Assembly: GCA_004352715.1 (NCBI GenBank)
Contig: SCFE01000002.1
Coordinates: forward strand, 4,920,378 to 4,984,377
Source: Hofstenia miamia
Lineage: Eukaryota; Xenacoelomorpha; Acoela
Length of the DNA: 64,000 nucleotides
Direction: 5' to 3'
The notes beneath the pieces are model-generated. The model searched no databases. It worked only from the letters and a program-made list of their open reading frames with translations, and was not told the origin of the DNA. The position numbers and the translations under genes are program-made. This document shows, piece by piece, positions 1 through 11,310 of the stretch; the stretch's first letter is position 1; every line of letters starts with the position of its first letter.

Positions 1-120
1 CATAAGCATGAAAAAATCGATCAAACTTATGCCAAGAATCAAGATTACAAATATACCTTTATATGAAGATGTAACTAGATTTTAGGAATTTAAGTCTAAA
101 CTATTCTTAAGGATTTTGAA

Positions 121-518
121 ATGGAACATTGTGAATTAATATACAGTAATGTTAACAATTATAGCAAATGCAAAGAAATAATAATGAAGGTTTCAGCAAA
201 ATTGAGACATGTACTGATTGGAAAAAAATTAAAGCTTGGTTTTGGAATTGTTCGTTCTTTTGATCATTATTATGTAAGAAAATATAGTAATTGTGGTGAA
301 TTTGGTCATTCTACAAAGGTATGTTCAATAAAAAAAACTGTATGTACTGCATAGATAATCACAACTATAAGAATTGTCCATTTAAAAATGTTAAGGAAAT
401 GCATAAATGCATCAACTGCAAAAATTCAAATATATTTAAGAAATCACATAGTAACCATAACGCATTTAGCAAAGAATGTCCTATATATAAAAATCAAATG
501 CAGTTAACTATTTTATAA
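121..518 (+). pseudogene. LINE family A ORF1/gag-like zinc-knuckle region
   Basis: Two overlapping frames (121-354 and 321-518) together carry retrotransposon zinc knuckles: NCGEFGHSTKVC, then a second Cys/His series with CMYCIDNHNYKNCPF and KCINCKNS...ECPIY. This Cys-His arrangement is typical of the nucleic-acid-binding ORF1 protein of Jockey/CR1-like LINEs. The switch of frame near 321-354 shows a frameshift. The first knuckle lacks its first Cys (KYSNC, where R-C-x-N-C is usual), another sign of decay. The LINE endonuclease follows about 200 bp downstream in the same direction. Confidence 0.65.
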
Positions 519-591
519 AACCAATCATGAATTGTAATAAAATTGCATACGAAAATATCATACCCTGCAACAAAGTAAATGAAAAAATTGT

Positions 592-687
592 NNNNNNNNN
601 NNNNNNNNNNNNNNNNNNNNNNNNNNNNNNNNNNNNNNNNNNNNNNNNNNNNNNNNNNNNNNNNNNNNNNNNNNNNNNNNNNNNNNN
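592..687. other. Assembly gap (96 N) flanked by the same 30 bp on both sides
   Basis: The bases at about 561-591 and at 688-717 are the same (ACCCTGCAACAAAGTAAATG, then AAAAAATTGT). The LINE reading frame is continuous if one copy is dropped, so the gap is probably not real. Confidence 0.85.
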
Positions 688-719
688 ACCCTGCAACAAA
701 GTAAATGAAAAAATTGTAA

Positions 720-1069
720 CTAAGGAGAATAAATTAAAATTAGTAAGTCCCAATTTCCAGAGTATTATGAATAAGGTTGATAAATTTTAAGATCTAATTC
801 AGAATTTTGATGACAGTACAATTCTTGGCGTGACGGAAACTTGGTTAAAATCCAATGACTACGTAAAAAGCCTAAATGACAAATTTTTGATCTTACGAAG
901 AGATAGAAGACAGGATTTAACAAATAAAACTAGAGGTGGTGGTGTTTTACTAAATATAACACGCAAATTCAAACCAATAATCAGAGATGATATTTTTGAA
1001 AATGATTCTGAATTTGATGGCTTAATGGTTCAATTTAATATATGTGGAGTCTGTTATTTGATCAATATA
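720..1069 (+). pseudogene. LINE family A apurinic-type endonuclease, N-terminal part
   Basis: The frame reads a LINE endonuclease start: KLVSPNFQSIMNKVDKF, a stop, then TILGVTETWLKSNDY (the ETWL catalytic Glu motif), FLILRRDRRQD and RGGGVLLN. These are the standard early blocks of the APE-type endonuclease of Jockey/CR1 LINEs. It runs into a 1000 N gap at 1070. At least one in-frame stop (near 788) breaks it, so the copy is inactive. Confidence 0.7.
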
Positions 1070-2069
1070 NNNNNNNNNNNNNNNNNNNNNNNNNNNNNNN
1101 NNNNNNNNNNNNNNNNNNNNNNNNNNNNNNNNNNNNNNNNNNNNNNNNNNNNNNNNNNNNNNNNNNNNNNNNNNNNNNNNNNNNNNNNNNNNNNNNNNNN
1201 NNNNNNNNNNNNNNNNNNNNNNNNNNNNNNNNNNNNNNNNNNNNNNNNNNNNNNNNNNNNNNNNNNNNNNNNNNNNNNNNNNNNNNNNNNNNNNNNNNNN
1301 NNNNNNNNNNNNNNNNNNNNNNNNNNNNNNNNNNNNNNNNNNNNNNNNNNNNNNNNNNNNNNNNNNNNNNNNNNNNNNNNNNNNNNNNNNNNNNNNNNNN
1401 NNNNNNNNNNNNNNNNNNNNNNNNNNNNNNNNNNNNNNNNNNNNNNNNNNNNNNNNNNNNNNNNNNNNNNNNNNNNNNNNNNNNNNNNNNNNNNNNNNNN
1501 NNNNNNNNNNNNNNNNNNNNNNNNNNNNNNNNNNNNNNNNNNNNNNNNNNNNNNNNNNNNNNNNNNNNNNNNNNNNNNNNNNNNNNNNNNNNNNNNNNNN
1601 NNNNNNNNNNNNNNNNNNNNNNNNNNNNNNNNNNNNNNNNNNNNNNNNNNNNNNNNNNNNNNNNNNNNNNNNNNNNNNNNNNNNNNNNNNNNNNNNNNNN
1701 NNNNNNNNNNNNNNNNNNNNNNNNNNNNNNNNNNNNNNNNNNNNNNNNNNNNNNNNNNNNNNNNNNNNNNNNNNNNNNNNNNNNNNNNNNNNNNNNNNNN
1801 NNNNNNNNNNNNNNNNNNNNNNNNNNNNNNNNNNNNNNNNNNNNNNNNNNNNNNNNNNNNNNNNNNNNNNNNNNNNNNNNNNNNNNNNNNNNNNNNNNNN
1901 NNNNNNNNNNNNNNNNNNNNNNNNNNNNNNNNNNNNNNNNNNNNNNNNNNNNNNNNNNNNNNNNNNNNNNNNNNNNNNNNNNNNNNNNNNNNNNNNNNNN
2001 NNNNNNNNNNNNNNNNNNNNNNNNNNNNNNNNNNNNNNNNNNNNNNNNNNNNNNNNNNNNNNNNNNNNN
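1070..2069. other. Assembly gap, exactly 1000 N
   Basis: A run of exactly 1000 N inside LINE family A, followed by the dispersed repeat at 2070. The round length suggests an unknown-size gap. Confidence 0.95.
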
Positions 2070-2160
2070 ATGATATGAATTCAAAATATTTTTAATTAGG
2101 GTAAATTGGAACATATATGCAGAGTTAAATTAGGCCTGGCACAAAAAGTCACCACTGTTT
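2070..2160 (-). repeat. Dispersed repeat, inverted partner at 11529-11620
   Basis: These 90 bases are the near-identical reverse complement of 11529-11620. The shared terminus reads TTAAAACAGTGGTGACTTTT on the strand of the other copy. CAGTGGTGAC resembles a hAT-type end, so this may be one tip of a DNA transposon whose body is lost in the adjacent 1000 N gap. Confidence 0.7.
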
Positions 2161-2397
2161 TAATGATAATTTGATTTGAAGTTGGAATAATATTAAGCGG
2201 AATTACAATAATTATTCAGTTTAAAAGTTATTTAGACTTGGATAGCCGGGGGATTTAATTCTACAATATCAACTGAATCGCAATTGCATCTATGTCAGAG
2301 ATACTTTTGAATTTGGTGTAGTAATCAAATTCAATAAAGATTTGATTTGTGTAAAATATATAGTGTTGATTGTTTGTTTCCGAACATCAATTTTTTT

Positions 2398-3524
2398 ACA
2401 ACAACAACATATATTTAAGTTCTCATGTACATATACATGTTTTAAGTTTACAAACTTATTAAGAACATAAATAATGCAACTTTCTTCATATGAGCTTTGT
2501 TATGTCAGTAAATGTTTGTTTCTTGGTTAAGTTTATAAATTACATATAACTTAATAAATATTTTTACTTATTGTTCTTGAGTTGCACATCTTATTCTATA
2601 ATTAGTCAGATAATTGATATTTTGTTGTGTAATCATGTTTTTCAACTTCTTTTTAAATATTGTATAATTTTTATCACTTCGTGGCCTATAATCCAATTTG
2701 TTCCATAGCGATATTGAATAACTTAGGAACCCGTTCTTCATTACTTTTCTGTTATACTTAGTTTTGCCAAATGTAATTGTTCTTTGACTTAAATGATTAG
2801 AAATGTTCGATTTTCTTTTACAAAATATCGATAAACATCTAATATTTTGAAGAGCTTATGATGATCTTAGATGATATTTACACATTATTTCCTTTTTATT
2901 TTTGTCGCTAATTATGTTTATTCCCCCATTTAAATAATTTCTCTAATTTCGATTTTGTCTTTTTATTTAATAAACAAAATGAGTACAAAAATTGGGATAA
3001 AACAAGTGATCGAAAGAGTATTACCTTCCATTCTATTCGTATAAACTGTCTAATTTTTTGAATTGATATTATACCAAATGCCATTTTCTTTATGATGTTG
3101 CTTGCCTCGTCTTCAAAATTCAATTTATTATCAATTATTACTCCCAAATATTTCATTTTTGGTGATTCCTGAATGATGTTGTTACATATCTTAATACTTT
3201 CTATTGTTGATTCATTTCTTTTATTCTTAAATTGCAATTTTTCGATATTTTCCTTTAAATTGAAAATATTATTATAATAAATGAGAGTATCATCTGCAAA
3301 ATGGAACATGATTACTATTAATGTGCTGATCCATATTATTTACAAATAACTTAAATAGTAATGGACCCAGTACTGATCCTTGTGGTATTCCATGGTTTAT
3401 TTCTAATGAATTTGATATTTATTCGTTGAGTTTCACATACTTATATCTATTACTTAAATACCTATTTAATAATTCTATTAATGAATCGCTAAAATTATAA
3501 ATCTGCTTTAACTTTTCCAATAAG
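2398..3524 (-). mobile_element. LINE family A: reverse transcriptase fragment plus 3' UTR
   Basis: From the gap edge at 3524 downward the minus strand reads RT blocks: a thumb-like NRYLSNRYKYVKLNE, then HGIPQGSVLGPLLF, then FADDT (active-site aspartates, about 3295-3309), then MKYLGVIIDNKLNF and RSLVLSQFLYSF, ending near 2908. Stops and a frameshift (in the FADDT region and after KLNE) break it. Below 2908 lies a non-coding 3' UTR ending near 2398 with a short GTT/TTG tail (ACAACAACAAC on plus). The same 3' UTR recurs at 51788-51972, which fixes the end. The orientation is opposite to the ORF1/endonuclease piece at 121-1069, so two insertions or a rearrangement are involved. Confidence 0.8.
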
Positions 3525-4524
3525 NNNNNNNNNNNNNNNNNNNNNNNNNNNNNNNNNNNNNNNNNNNNNNNNNNNNNNNNNNNNNNNNNNNNNNNNNNNN
3601 NNNNNNNNNNNNNNNNNNNNNNNNNNNNNNNNNNNNNNNNNNNNNNNNNNNNNNNNNNNNNNNNNNNNNNNNNNNNNNNNNNNNNNNNNNNNNNNNNNNN
3701 NNNNNNNNNNNNNNNNNNNNNNNNNNNNNNNNNNNNNNNNNNNNNNNNNNNNNNNNNNNNNNNNNNNNNNNNNNNNNNNNNNNNNNNNNNNNNNNNNNNN
3801 NNNNNNNNNNNNNNNNNNNNNNNNNNNNNNNNNNNNNNNNNNNNNNNNNNNNNNNNNNNNNNNNNNNNNNNNNNNNNNNNNNNNNNNNNNNNNNNNNNNN
3901 NNNNNNNNNNNNNNNNNNNNNNNNNNNNNNNNNNNNNNNNNNNNNNNNNNNNNNNNNNNNNNNNNNNNNNNNNNNNNNNNNNNNNNNNNNNNNNNNNNNN
4001 NNNNNNNNNNNNNNNNNNNNNNNNNNNNNNNNNNNNNNNNNNNNNNNNNNNNNNNNNNNNNNNNNNNNNNNNNNNNNNNNNNNNNNNNNNNNNNNNNNNN
4101 NNNNNNNNNNNNNNNNNNNNNNNNNNNNNNNNNNNNNNNNNNNNNNNNNNNNNNNNNNNNNNNNNNNNNNNNNNNNNNNNNNNNNNNNNNNNNNNNNNNN
4201 NNNNNNNNNNNNNNNNNNNNNNNNNNNNNNNNNNNNNNNNNNNNNNNNNNNNNNNNNNNNNNNNNNNNNNNNNNNNNNNNNNNNNNNNNNNNNNNNNNNN
4301 NNNNNNNNNNNNNNNNNNNNNNNNNNNNNNNNNNNNNNNNNNNNNNNNNNNNNNNNNNNNNNNNNNNNNNNNNNNNNNNNNNNNNNNNNNNNNNNNNNNN
4401 NNNNNNNNNNNNNNNNNNNNNNNNNNNNNNNNNNNNNNNNNNNNNNNNNNNNNNNNNNNNNNNNNNNNNNNNNNNNNNNNNNNNNNNNNNNNNNNNNNNN
4501 NNNNNNNNNNNNNNNNNNNNNNNN
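3525..4524. other. Assembly gap, exactly 1000 N
   Basis: 1000 N inside the minus-strand LINE A copy; the open frames drawn across it are artefacts. Confidence 0.95.
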
Positions 4525-4559
4525 ACAACGATTTGAAAGCACATGATAAAAGATAGTCT

Positions 4560-4960
4560 CCTCTTTCTTTTATGCTCTAAATCCGCGAGCTGTCCTTGCC
4601 CTTTGGCCCCATGACCTCTGACTTTGTGCATGGCACGCCGCAATGGGTTTGGAGTATCTTTGCACATATCAAGAAACAGGCAAAGTTCTTTGTTGCCTCC
4701 ATGGGCTCAAAACCTTCTAAATACATTAACACTAATATGGAGAGAATTTTTTTTTTTTTCAAAAATTCGAACATTTCTAAGAAAACTTGTTAATCTATTC
4801 AACATTCTCAACCACAGCAATATCCTTTAATATAAATTTTCAACATTGCATTAATGTATGTCCCCAGTAGACATACCCATTCCCCAAGATTTTCAAATTT
4901 GGAAATAGGCTTTGCGAAAACTCTTTGCAAATGTGGAGAAACGGTTTGTGATTTAAGCCG
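4560..4960. repeat. Dispersed repeat related to 19115-19360
   Basis: Shared blocks occur in the same order in both places: TTGTTGCCTTCCAT / TTTGTTGCCTCCATG, then ATGGAGAGAATT, then CACAGCAATAT, then ATAGGCTT followed by AAAATGTGGAGAAAC-like text. No coding potential is evident. A GTGCATGGCACGCC/CAAAGTCA motif here also recurs near 6392 and 21770. Confidence 0.45.
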
Positions 4961-5458
4961 GACGCCAGGCTGTTTAATGTTAAGTATTCCGCTAGTTTGT
5001 TTGATGGTGTATGCAAATTTGTATTAATAATTTTAGAGTATCTCTCCTACCATTCATCAACGATAATGAATATTATTTTGAAGAAATGTACTGTATTTTA
5101 TAGAAAATAATCGGCCTCCAATATTTTGGAGGCTCATTCTTACTATCGTTCTCTTGATGCTTATTTGGATTATAGCAAGTAAAAAGAAGGCTTGCTGATC
5201 AATTCCCTTTTTATGATTGGCTCCACAAGTTAAATATTACCATTAATTTTTTCTATAAATTTTAAATATTTTGCAATGCCTTGGCAAAATATGAAATTGA
5301 TCTACATGATACACTTTTACCAGTGTGTTTTTCTGGATTCCATTTTAGAATATTATTTTAAAAGTTAAATTTGATACAACTAATATCAAGAAAAATATAT
5401 TTTAGGATTTTTCTAACATTAATGATGAGCAAATTTGAAAATTGTTTTGTATCATCAA

Positions 5459-5634
5459 CTAAATGCACTTAATGTTGCACAGTTCTAATCCGCCGCAATG
5501 GTTGTTAGGACATTTTCCTCCACAATGTGCATTTACACAGTGCCTTTTTTTACACAAGCCAAAGGGTTCCCAGTTGCTCCAGTGACCTTCTACAAAACAG
5601 CAGCATTTCTGTTCTTCATACAAGGTTTCTGAAC
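5459..5634 (-). CDS. Terminal exon of a Cys-rich, TSP1-like secreted protein
   Basis: This open exon starts after a TTTATAG acceptor at 5635 and ends at TAG (5461-5459), with 57 codons after a two-base partial codon. The peptide has a CCC cluster, then EGHWSNWEPFGLCKKRHC, then a Cys/His/Gly-rich end with HCGGKCPNNHCGG and LCNIKC. The W-x-x-W followed by Cys resembles the start of a TSP1 repeat, as in the gene at 23.2 kb, but the rest departs from the TSP1 Cys pattern. It is GC-richer than its flanks, as expected for a real exon. Upstream exons on the minus strand were not found. It may belong to a paralogue of the PAN-TSP1 gene or to a small Cys-rich peptide family. Function unknown; extracellular location is inferred from Cys content. 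Confidence 0.6.
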
Positions 5635-5797
5635 CTATAAATATTTAAAAATTAATATAAATATTTTAAAAATTTTAAATAAATTTATATGTGAAAAATC
5701 CAATATTTTCGGTAATGCCAGAGAAGTTATTTTAGTATAAGATCGTTTGCAACTTTTTGTAAATAGTTCACATAAGAATTTCAAATGTATTTTGTAG

Positions 5798-6199
5798 TTA
5801 AAATACGATTTCTGCTACATCTATTTGTTAATGTATCAATTTCGCAGAGATTGTTAAACGGTAAGATTTATTTTTTTTGCTTAATTAACAATCATATGCA
5901 TTATTCAGAAATTCTAAAGGCTAGCCCTCTTATAGAGGATGGACGAATAAACGCGCTATTTAGAGATTTTTCTAATCTTGATGACTTTATTAATGAACTA
6001 AAATTATCAGATGCATTAAAACTTGAATATGAAGATATTGTTTGTGGCATAAAGCCGAAATTCAATAAATGCATGAAAAATCAATGTGAAAATGTACAAT
6101 TGAGTAATACTATTACTCCTACAATCAAAGAGTTTCAACATTCGAAGATATTTAAGCCAAAATTAGTCATTTCAAGTAATAATTTAAAAAATGATGATG
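5798..6199 (+). CDS. Two-exon coding fragment of unknown function
   Basis: Exon 5798-5860 (after TTTTGTAG) and exon 5909-6199 flank a 48 bp GTAAGA...TTCAG intron and join in phase through a split GAA codon. About 118 residues result, with LLHLFVNVSISQRLLNEIL near the start, then LIEDGRINALFRDFSNLDDF and a polar tail with IKEFQHSKIFKPKLVI. A GTAGTT donor ends the second exon. The composition (mixed charged and hydrophobic helices, no repeats) looks like a real globular protein. I do not recognise the family. A single N at 6206 lies six bases past the donor and may be a contig join, so downstream exons could be lost or misplaced. It could also be a processed part of an unrecognised mobile element. 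Confidence 0.4.
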
Positions 6200-6695
6200 G
6201 TAGTTNTGGAAAATATTTGTGTTATGTATTATTTCTGTGTTTGAAGTAGATGAAAATAAATTTTTTAAATGAAAAGTAAAAAACGTTCAAATTCTTCGCA
6301 TTAATAATGTTCAGATAATGTGGTCTAAGGCTTCCGAACAGCACCAACAATAACTAACCTCTGCTGTTTTGTTTCCAGTTTAGGCGTTTAGGCGTGCCAT
6401 GTGCAAAGTCATATTTCGTGACACCGTTGAGTTTTTTTCTGAAAAAATCGCCACAGATTTTAAATCACAAATGACTACAGAATATATTTATAAACAAATC
6501 CATTACATTTCTGCGGTAACAGTCCCGGTAATAGTTCAAATACCATACTCAGCGCAACCCTAGCAACAGAGAACGAGATGGATTTAATTTAGTATTTGTT
6601 ATTATATTCGAACTACTGTATTTGATAAACTAAAATATATCTAATATCTCCATTCACTATGCAACTTGTTTAGCATATGTATACGCTTATGATTT

Positions 6696-6867
6696 TGTAG
6701 CATCGCTAAGGTGCTGATCAATAAAACTTTTTCTCTATTTACAATTGCTTAGGTGTCTTATATACAATTTTACACTAGACAATATGTACAAATAACTAGT
6801 GAACACTAGTAAACACGAAAACAAAAGAGCTGGCCGATACTAGGAACTAGTACCTGCCGATGCCACA
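6696..6867 (-). mobile_element. Solo LTR, same family as the LTRs at 62.9 and 63.6 kb
   Basis: On the minus strand it starts TGTGGCATCGGCAGGTAC and ends GATGCTACA, i.e. TG...CA borders. Internal blocks match the LTR at 62902-63087: TCGGCCAG, then TTGTATATAAGACACC (a TATA-like box), then GTAAATAGAGAAA. No primer-binding site follows, so this is a solo LTR left by recombination. The flanking pentamers (GATTT, ATATT) are not identical. Confidence 0.75.
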
Positions 6868-7023
6868 ATATTTAATCTCAGCATGAGACTAAAAAAATTC
6901 GCAGGGCAGGGACGAGGACCAAATATCAGGCGACTAGAATAGGAACGAGACTAGTTTGAGTCAAACACAAAAAATGTTTGATGCAGCAAGTATCTAAAAG
7001 CTATTGCTTAGTACACTTGATGA

Positions 7024-7355
7024 TTAGTGCTGGGCGATTTTCAAATAATGAGATCGGTTTCGGTTTTAGTTTTGTTACACCTCAAAATTGCGGTTTCGAT
7101 TTTAGGCTAACTACTATCGGTATTGTAAAACGTCATTAAAGAGAAATATGCCTTTGTTGAATTTATTTTCATAAAACTAAATCAAGCTGTTAATCAAGTA
7201 AGGACAATTACACTTCAACTTGGCAAGAATTTTGGAGTTTACTCCAAAAATATTGCATCGTTTCTTGGAAAAAACCGCTTCTGCTAAAACTTTTTTTCTT
7301 TTTTTCTCTCGTTTCGGTTTCGGCATACCGCTACGCTAAGCCTTATTGATAATCA
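7024..7355. repeat. Partial hAT-like repeat (GTGCTGGGCGAT start)
   Basis: The segment opens AGTGCTGGGCGATTTTCAAA and is followed by ATCGGTTTCGGTTTTAG and, near 7308, TTTCGGTTTCGGCATACCGC. Repeated CGGTTTCGG text next to a CTGGGCGAT end is typical of a class of animal hAT/MITE elements. The opposite end was not found, so borders are approximate. Confidence 0.35.
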
Positions 7356-8599
7356 AAAAGACTTGATTATTATAAATTGTCAAGTAATCTTTACAGCAAA
7401 CGTAATTTCATATATTTGTAGCACGTGAACGTAAAACAGGTTTGACCTTACAAGACAAAATTCGTCAACACGTACTATCACAGCGCTTGTTTGTTGCAAA
7501 TCAAATTAATCATGGCGTTTGAAAAGCGCGTTAATGCAACCTTAGGGAATATTAAGATATTTTAAGTAGGACACTTCTCAACTGAATCCTGAATGGAAAG
7601 TCAAGTCATTGCGAAATGACCATTTGCTTTTGCTTTATGAAAATCGAATGTACATGAATGTTTGCCGAATACTTTTTGTGGCACTAGAACACTGCTAATG
7701 TTATCGTAACACTATTGTCGTTCACATGTTTTAAAAAAATCTAAACCAAAATGTCTGCGAAATTATACATATAACCTATGTCCTGAAAATCATCATAAAA
7801 CACGAAACACTATGACCCTACGTGACAAAGAAATATATACATTTCCAAGATAAAAATGTCAACACAAGGCTATATTTAGGAACTTTACATGCACAAATAT
7901 TGTGCTAAATATAAACAGCTTAGCCATTCCAAATCTAGACTATGGTGACCCACGACAATCTTAAAATGACGCCATTTCCAACAACACTTGCAAATCTAAT
8001 GCAGTTAATGCTACGAAATGGCATAGTACTTATATTTAAAAACATAAGTGTATTTATAGTTTGCAGTGTCAATGTATGCGTGGAATGGTCCATGGCCTGC
8101 TTTATGTAAATAAAGCAGGCCATGAATGGCCCTATTACATCTACAATGAGTAAAATAAATTACCATAAACATTTATTTCTACCAAAAAGTAGAAATGTCA
8201 ATTTAAACAAAAAAAACAATAATTTTTTACAAACGTTATTAAGTGTTCCTTAGATATTGCCTATTGGCTAATAAGTTCTAGATCATAACAAAGCATGTCT
8301 ACATGTCTAAGACCAGTTTTGATTTCTTTTTCATGTCTTCATTATAAAATTTATCTATTTATATACATAGATTTGTAAGTGTGATATGATAACGGTTATC
8401 AAAGCATGTGAATTTAGAATTCTTAATCTTCTTACTTTTCATGACTATATCAAACTACTTGTTGTGGAATTCAGACTTTCATTGTTAATCCAAATTTTAT
8501 TTTTAAAATACGATTTGCTAGTCAGCCAGAATAACATCNATCTTAGGTCTATATGTTACACAGGTTACTATTAAAGTCTTAATGGCTGCATAGGTCTCA

Positions 8600-8845
8600 T
8601 AACTTGGTAATGCTGTTGTCAACATCTTGTGGGTCTATGTCGGGCGTGAAAATAAATTCAGGTCCACCTACAACTATGAATTTTGGTAAATGCTTAAGCA
8701 TTTCATTTTGTTACTGTGAGTTTGGCAGAGTGTTATTAGCAATTTCTTTTGATTGTAATAATGAAAATGTTGTCTTGGTTGATGCAAAGGAAGAGTTTAA
8801 TATTTTACCTTGGTCATTGTTAATTGCTTTCATTTAACATAATAG
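8600..8845 (-). pseudogene. Decayed coding fragment, family not recognised
   Basis: On the minus strand an ATG near 8834 opens a frame with TKTTFSLLQSKEIANNTLP. A TAG-type break follows, and then the same frame continues with LPKFIVVGGPEFIFTPD and IDPQDVDNSITKL to a TGA near 8600. A second frame further on (YETYAAIKTLIVTC) suggests a frameshift. Residue usage is protein-like in this strand, while the plus-strand frame over the same bases looks like a shadow. I see no known domain. It may be a transposon gene remnant. A single N lies downstream at 8539. Confidence 0.35.
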
Positions 8846-8915
8846 ATAAATATCGATATGCATAAGTAGTTTTCGCATTCGCAAAGACTGCAATTACTTC
8901 TGTAGTTATTTATTG

Positions 8916-8918
<3 letters not shown>

Positions 8919-8960
<42 letters not shown>
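8919..8960. repeat. (TA)n microsatellite
   Basis: About 42 bases of uninterrupted TA. Others of the same kind lie at 17780-17816, 22277-22293, 25811-25842, 31763-31815 and 60317-60331. Confidence 0.95.
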
Positions 8961-8963
<3 letters not shown>

Positions 8964-10488
8964 GATATATAATTTTTTATTTTTCTGAATTTTCAAATAA
9001 TAGATTTTAATATTTTCTCAAAATATAATTAAATGAATTTGCTTTTTATTACCAATAATTATTGCTTATAAGTCACGCAAGTTGGTTGCTAGACCATGCA
9101 GTCCAGAACTTTTTTTACCGCTATCACCGAGTACACTCTTTCAAACTTGACTATTTCATAAGATTCACAAGACCACTATAGTGAAGTTTTTTTACTATAG
9201 TCAAAAGACTAATCGTGTGGCACCCCCTTTACAGAAACACCAAATAGTATTGATGTGGCTAGCAAATTTTAACTAAAGCATTGTTTCATTGAAGCAAAAA
9301 ATGGCATATGGCTTTTGAAAAAGATTAGGTTTAAATCCACTAATTCACTTAATTTGAACGTGATGTCTCTTCAGAAACAACCTATGTAATGATATGTGAT
9401 ATCAAAATATCATTTGCGTCCCGCCAAATTTTAAAAATAAATATGTGAGTGCAGCATTGATGGGGATGTCAAAAAGTTAGTGGTTTTGGTATTAAGCTCA
9501 AATGTAATTGCTGACTATAGTGCTACAAATTTCAACATTACATTGTATAGCACGTCATCTATAAATTGTTTATTACAGTCGTTTTCTAACAAGCTTTTTT
9601 AATGAAAGGTTAAAGACCATGGAGTACGAAACGTTAAAGACCTTCAAATTGCTTACATAATGTCGCCTTAAGCCTCAAAGCATTTGTAACAGTCTATCTG
9701 CACTATAATTTTAGGCTATCTTAACTAAATGTATTTTGAGTGTCCACAACGAATAATTGAAAAGTGCTAGAACAATAGCTCAAAAAATCTAACTTTAATA
9801 TTTTCTCTATTAATTTTTAATAATGTCTCCACAAGGTGAGCAGCCTAAATTTCAATCAAATTTAATGCGTTATAAAGCGCTGTTACCTTCATTTTAAAGG
9901 TCTGAGGAACCCAGGCCCGTGAAGTTTAGGGGGGCCATGGCCACACAAAGTTCAATAAATTAATCATAGTTTTTACTCATTGAATTTTTTAATAGAATTG
10001 CATTAGTATTATGTATATGTATATGTCAACTAAAAGATATTCACTCTAACTTAGTTACAGAATATTAGTATTAATACTATGGAGTTTAGTATTCAGTATG
10101 CCCAAAAGAAAGGGGGGCACAGTGGCCCAACAGGGAGGGCAATTCGCCTGGCATGTGTTCTTTTCTTGTAACCTACCTTTATAAATTTAATCTAAATATT
10201 TCTTTATAGTTTCCGTAGTATTAAATTTAAACAAAAAATTAAGTATAAAAACGTAAAACTAAAGGTAATTTGAAATTCAAGCAATGAACCCACAATTTTT
10301 ACTCATCATAAATGCAGGAAAAAATGTAAGCCCATTTGCAAAAATTCTATATTAGTCTACCTTTACAAATTCGAATTATTTCTCAGAGGCCTTTCTAGGA
10401 ATAATTTACTCTCTATATGAGGTTGTCTAGCAGCAAATTTAAATTAATCATTTTATGCATATTGAAACTGCTTGGGTTTGGTTTTGGA
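8961..10488. other. No gene recognised
   Basis: Has G-run islands (GTTTAGGGGGGCCATGGCC near 9928 and AAAGGGGGGCACAGTGGCCC near 10108) that resemble transposon ends but do not pair convincingly. Confidence 0.45.
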
Positions 10489-10648
10489 CAGTGGCGGATC
10501 CAGCTACTACTTGAAGGGGGGCGGTTTTCTAAAAAAAATTTAACGTACTCTTAAACGCATTATTAAAGAATATAATTTTAAAATGATTTTTAATTCACAT
10601 AACACATCAACAGATGAAAAAATCTATTTTAACAAACGTAAAGAATAA

Positions 10649-11008
10649 TTATATAAGGAAGTCTAATCTTCTATTTCCACTTGCTGCAAATTTATCAATA
10701 ACAGTATCAATTGATAGTTGTATTTCTCTGTGAACATTCATTAATGCCAGACCAGATAGCCTATTTTCAGTCATAGTGGATCGCAGGTACGATTTCAGGC
10801 GCCTCAAAGTTGAAAATGATCTTTCCGCTGATGCTACTGTGGTTGGCAATGTAGCGCAAATAATTAGCAATGTATGTAACGAAGGATAAACCATTGAATC
10901 ACACGCCAAAAGGGCATCTACAGCATTTGTTGGTCTCTCCTCTTCTTTTTTTAAATTCCAAAACAATTTCCATCTCTCGAACTCAGAGCGAGTTTCACGA
11001 ATTGCCAT
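10649..11008 (-). pseudogene. hAT transposase C-terminal (dimerisation) domain, ZMYM1-like
   Basis: The 119-residue frame covers the hAT C-terminal dimerisation region: a Trp-rich helix near residue 13, then ERPTNAVDALLACD, YPSLHTLLIICATLP, and the hallmark SAERSFSTLRRLKSYLR followed by LSGLALMNVHRE. This matches the TTF/ZMYM1-type hAT proteins common in animals. The N-terminal zinc finger and the catalytic RNase H-like core are absent, so no active transposase is encoded. The frame ends in a natural stop near the element terminus, as expected for the last part of the gene. It opens mid-protein rather than at a true start. Confidence 0.85.
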
Positions 11009-11089
11009 ATCAATTGATTTAATTGCATTAATGTTGTTATTATAATTAGCAACACAGACGTATTGTTATCTCATGATCTAGTGGCGTTC

Positions 11090-11310
11090 CGATATCTATG
11101 CTCATGATTTAATACACAGATATCAGACTGTGTAGTGACGTTTCGATATCTTTAATTTATAATTGCGTATGTTGCGCAAAATATATACATATAAATACCA
11201 CCATAGATATATATAGGCATAGATATTGATATCTATGTATACAGGTATTATATTTCTATGGATATCACCATAGACATCGAATTCTATTTCGATATCTATG
11301 TATACCACAA
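11090..11310. repeat. Degenerate GATATC/ATAGATAT-rich stretch
   Basis: Repeated short palindromes such as GATATC and TCTATG/CATAGA occur many times within 220 bp inside the hAT element. It looks like decayed simple sequence. Confidence 0.5.

Noticed and set aside
830-2114. Long open frames of 343-421 codons across 1070-2069
   Set aside because: They consist almost wholly of N; only the real bases at 720-1069 encode LINE endonuclease.
3419-4667. Long open frames across 3525-4524
   Set aside because: N gap of 1000; only the RT residues next to the gap are real.
4577-4830. Open frames in both strands at 4577-4830
   Set aside because: They lie in a dispersed repeat that recurs at 19.1 kb without keeping a frame.
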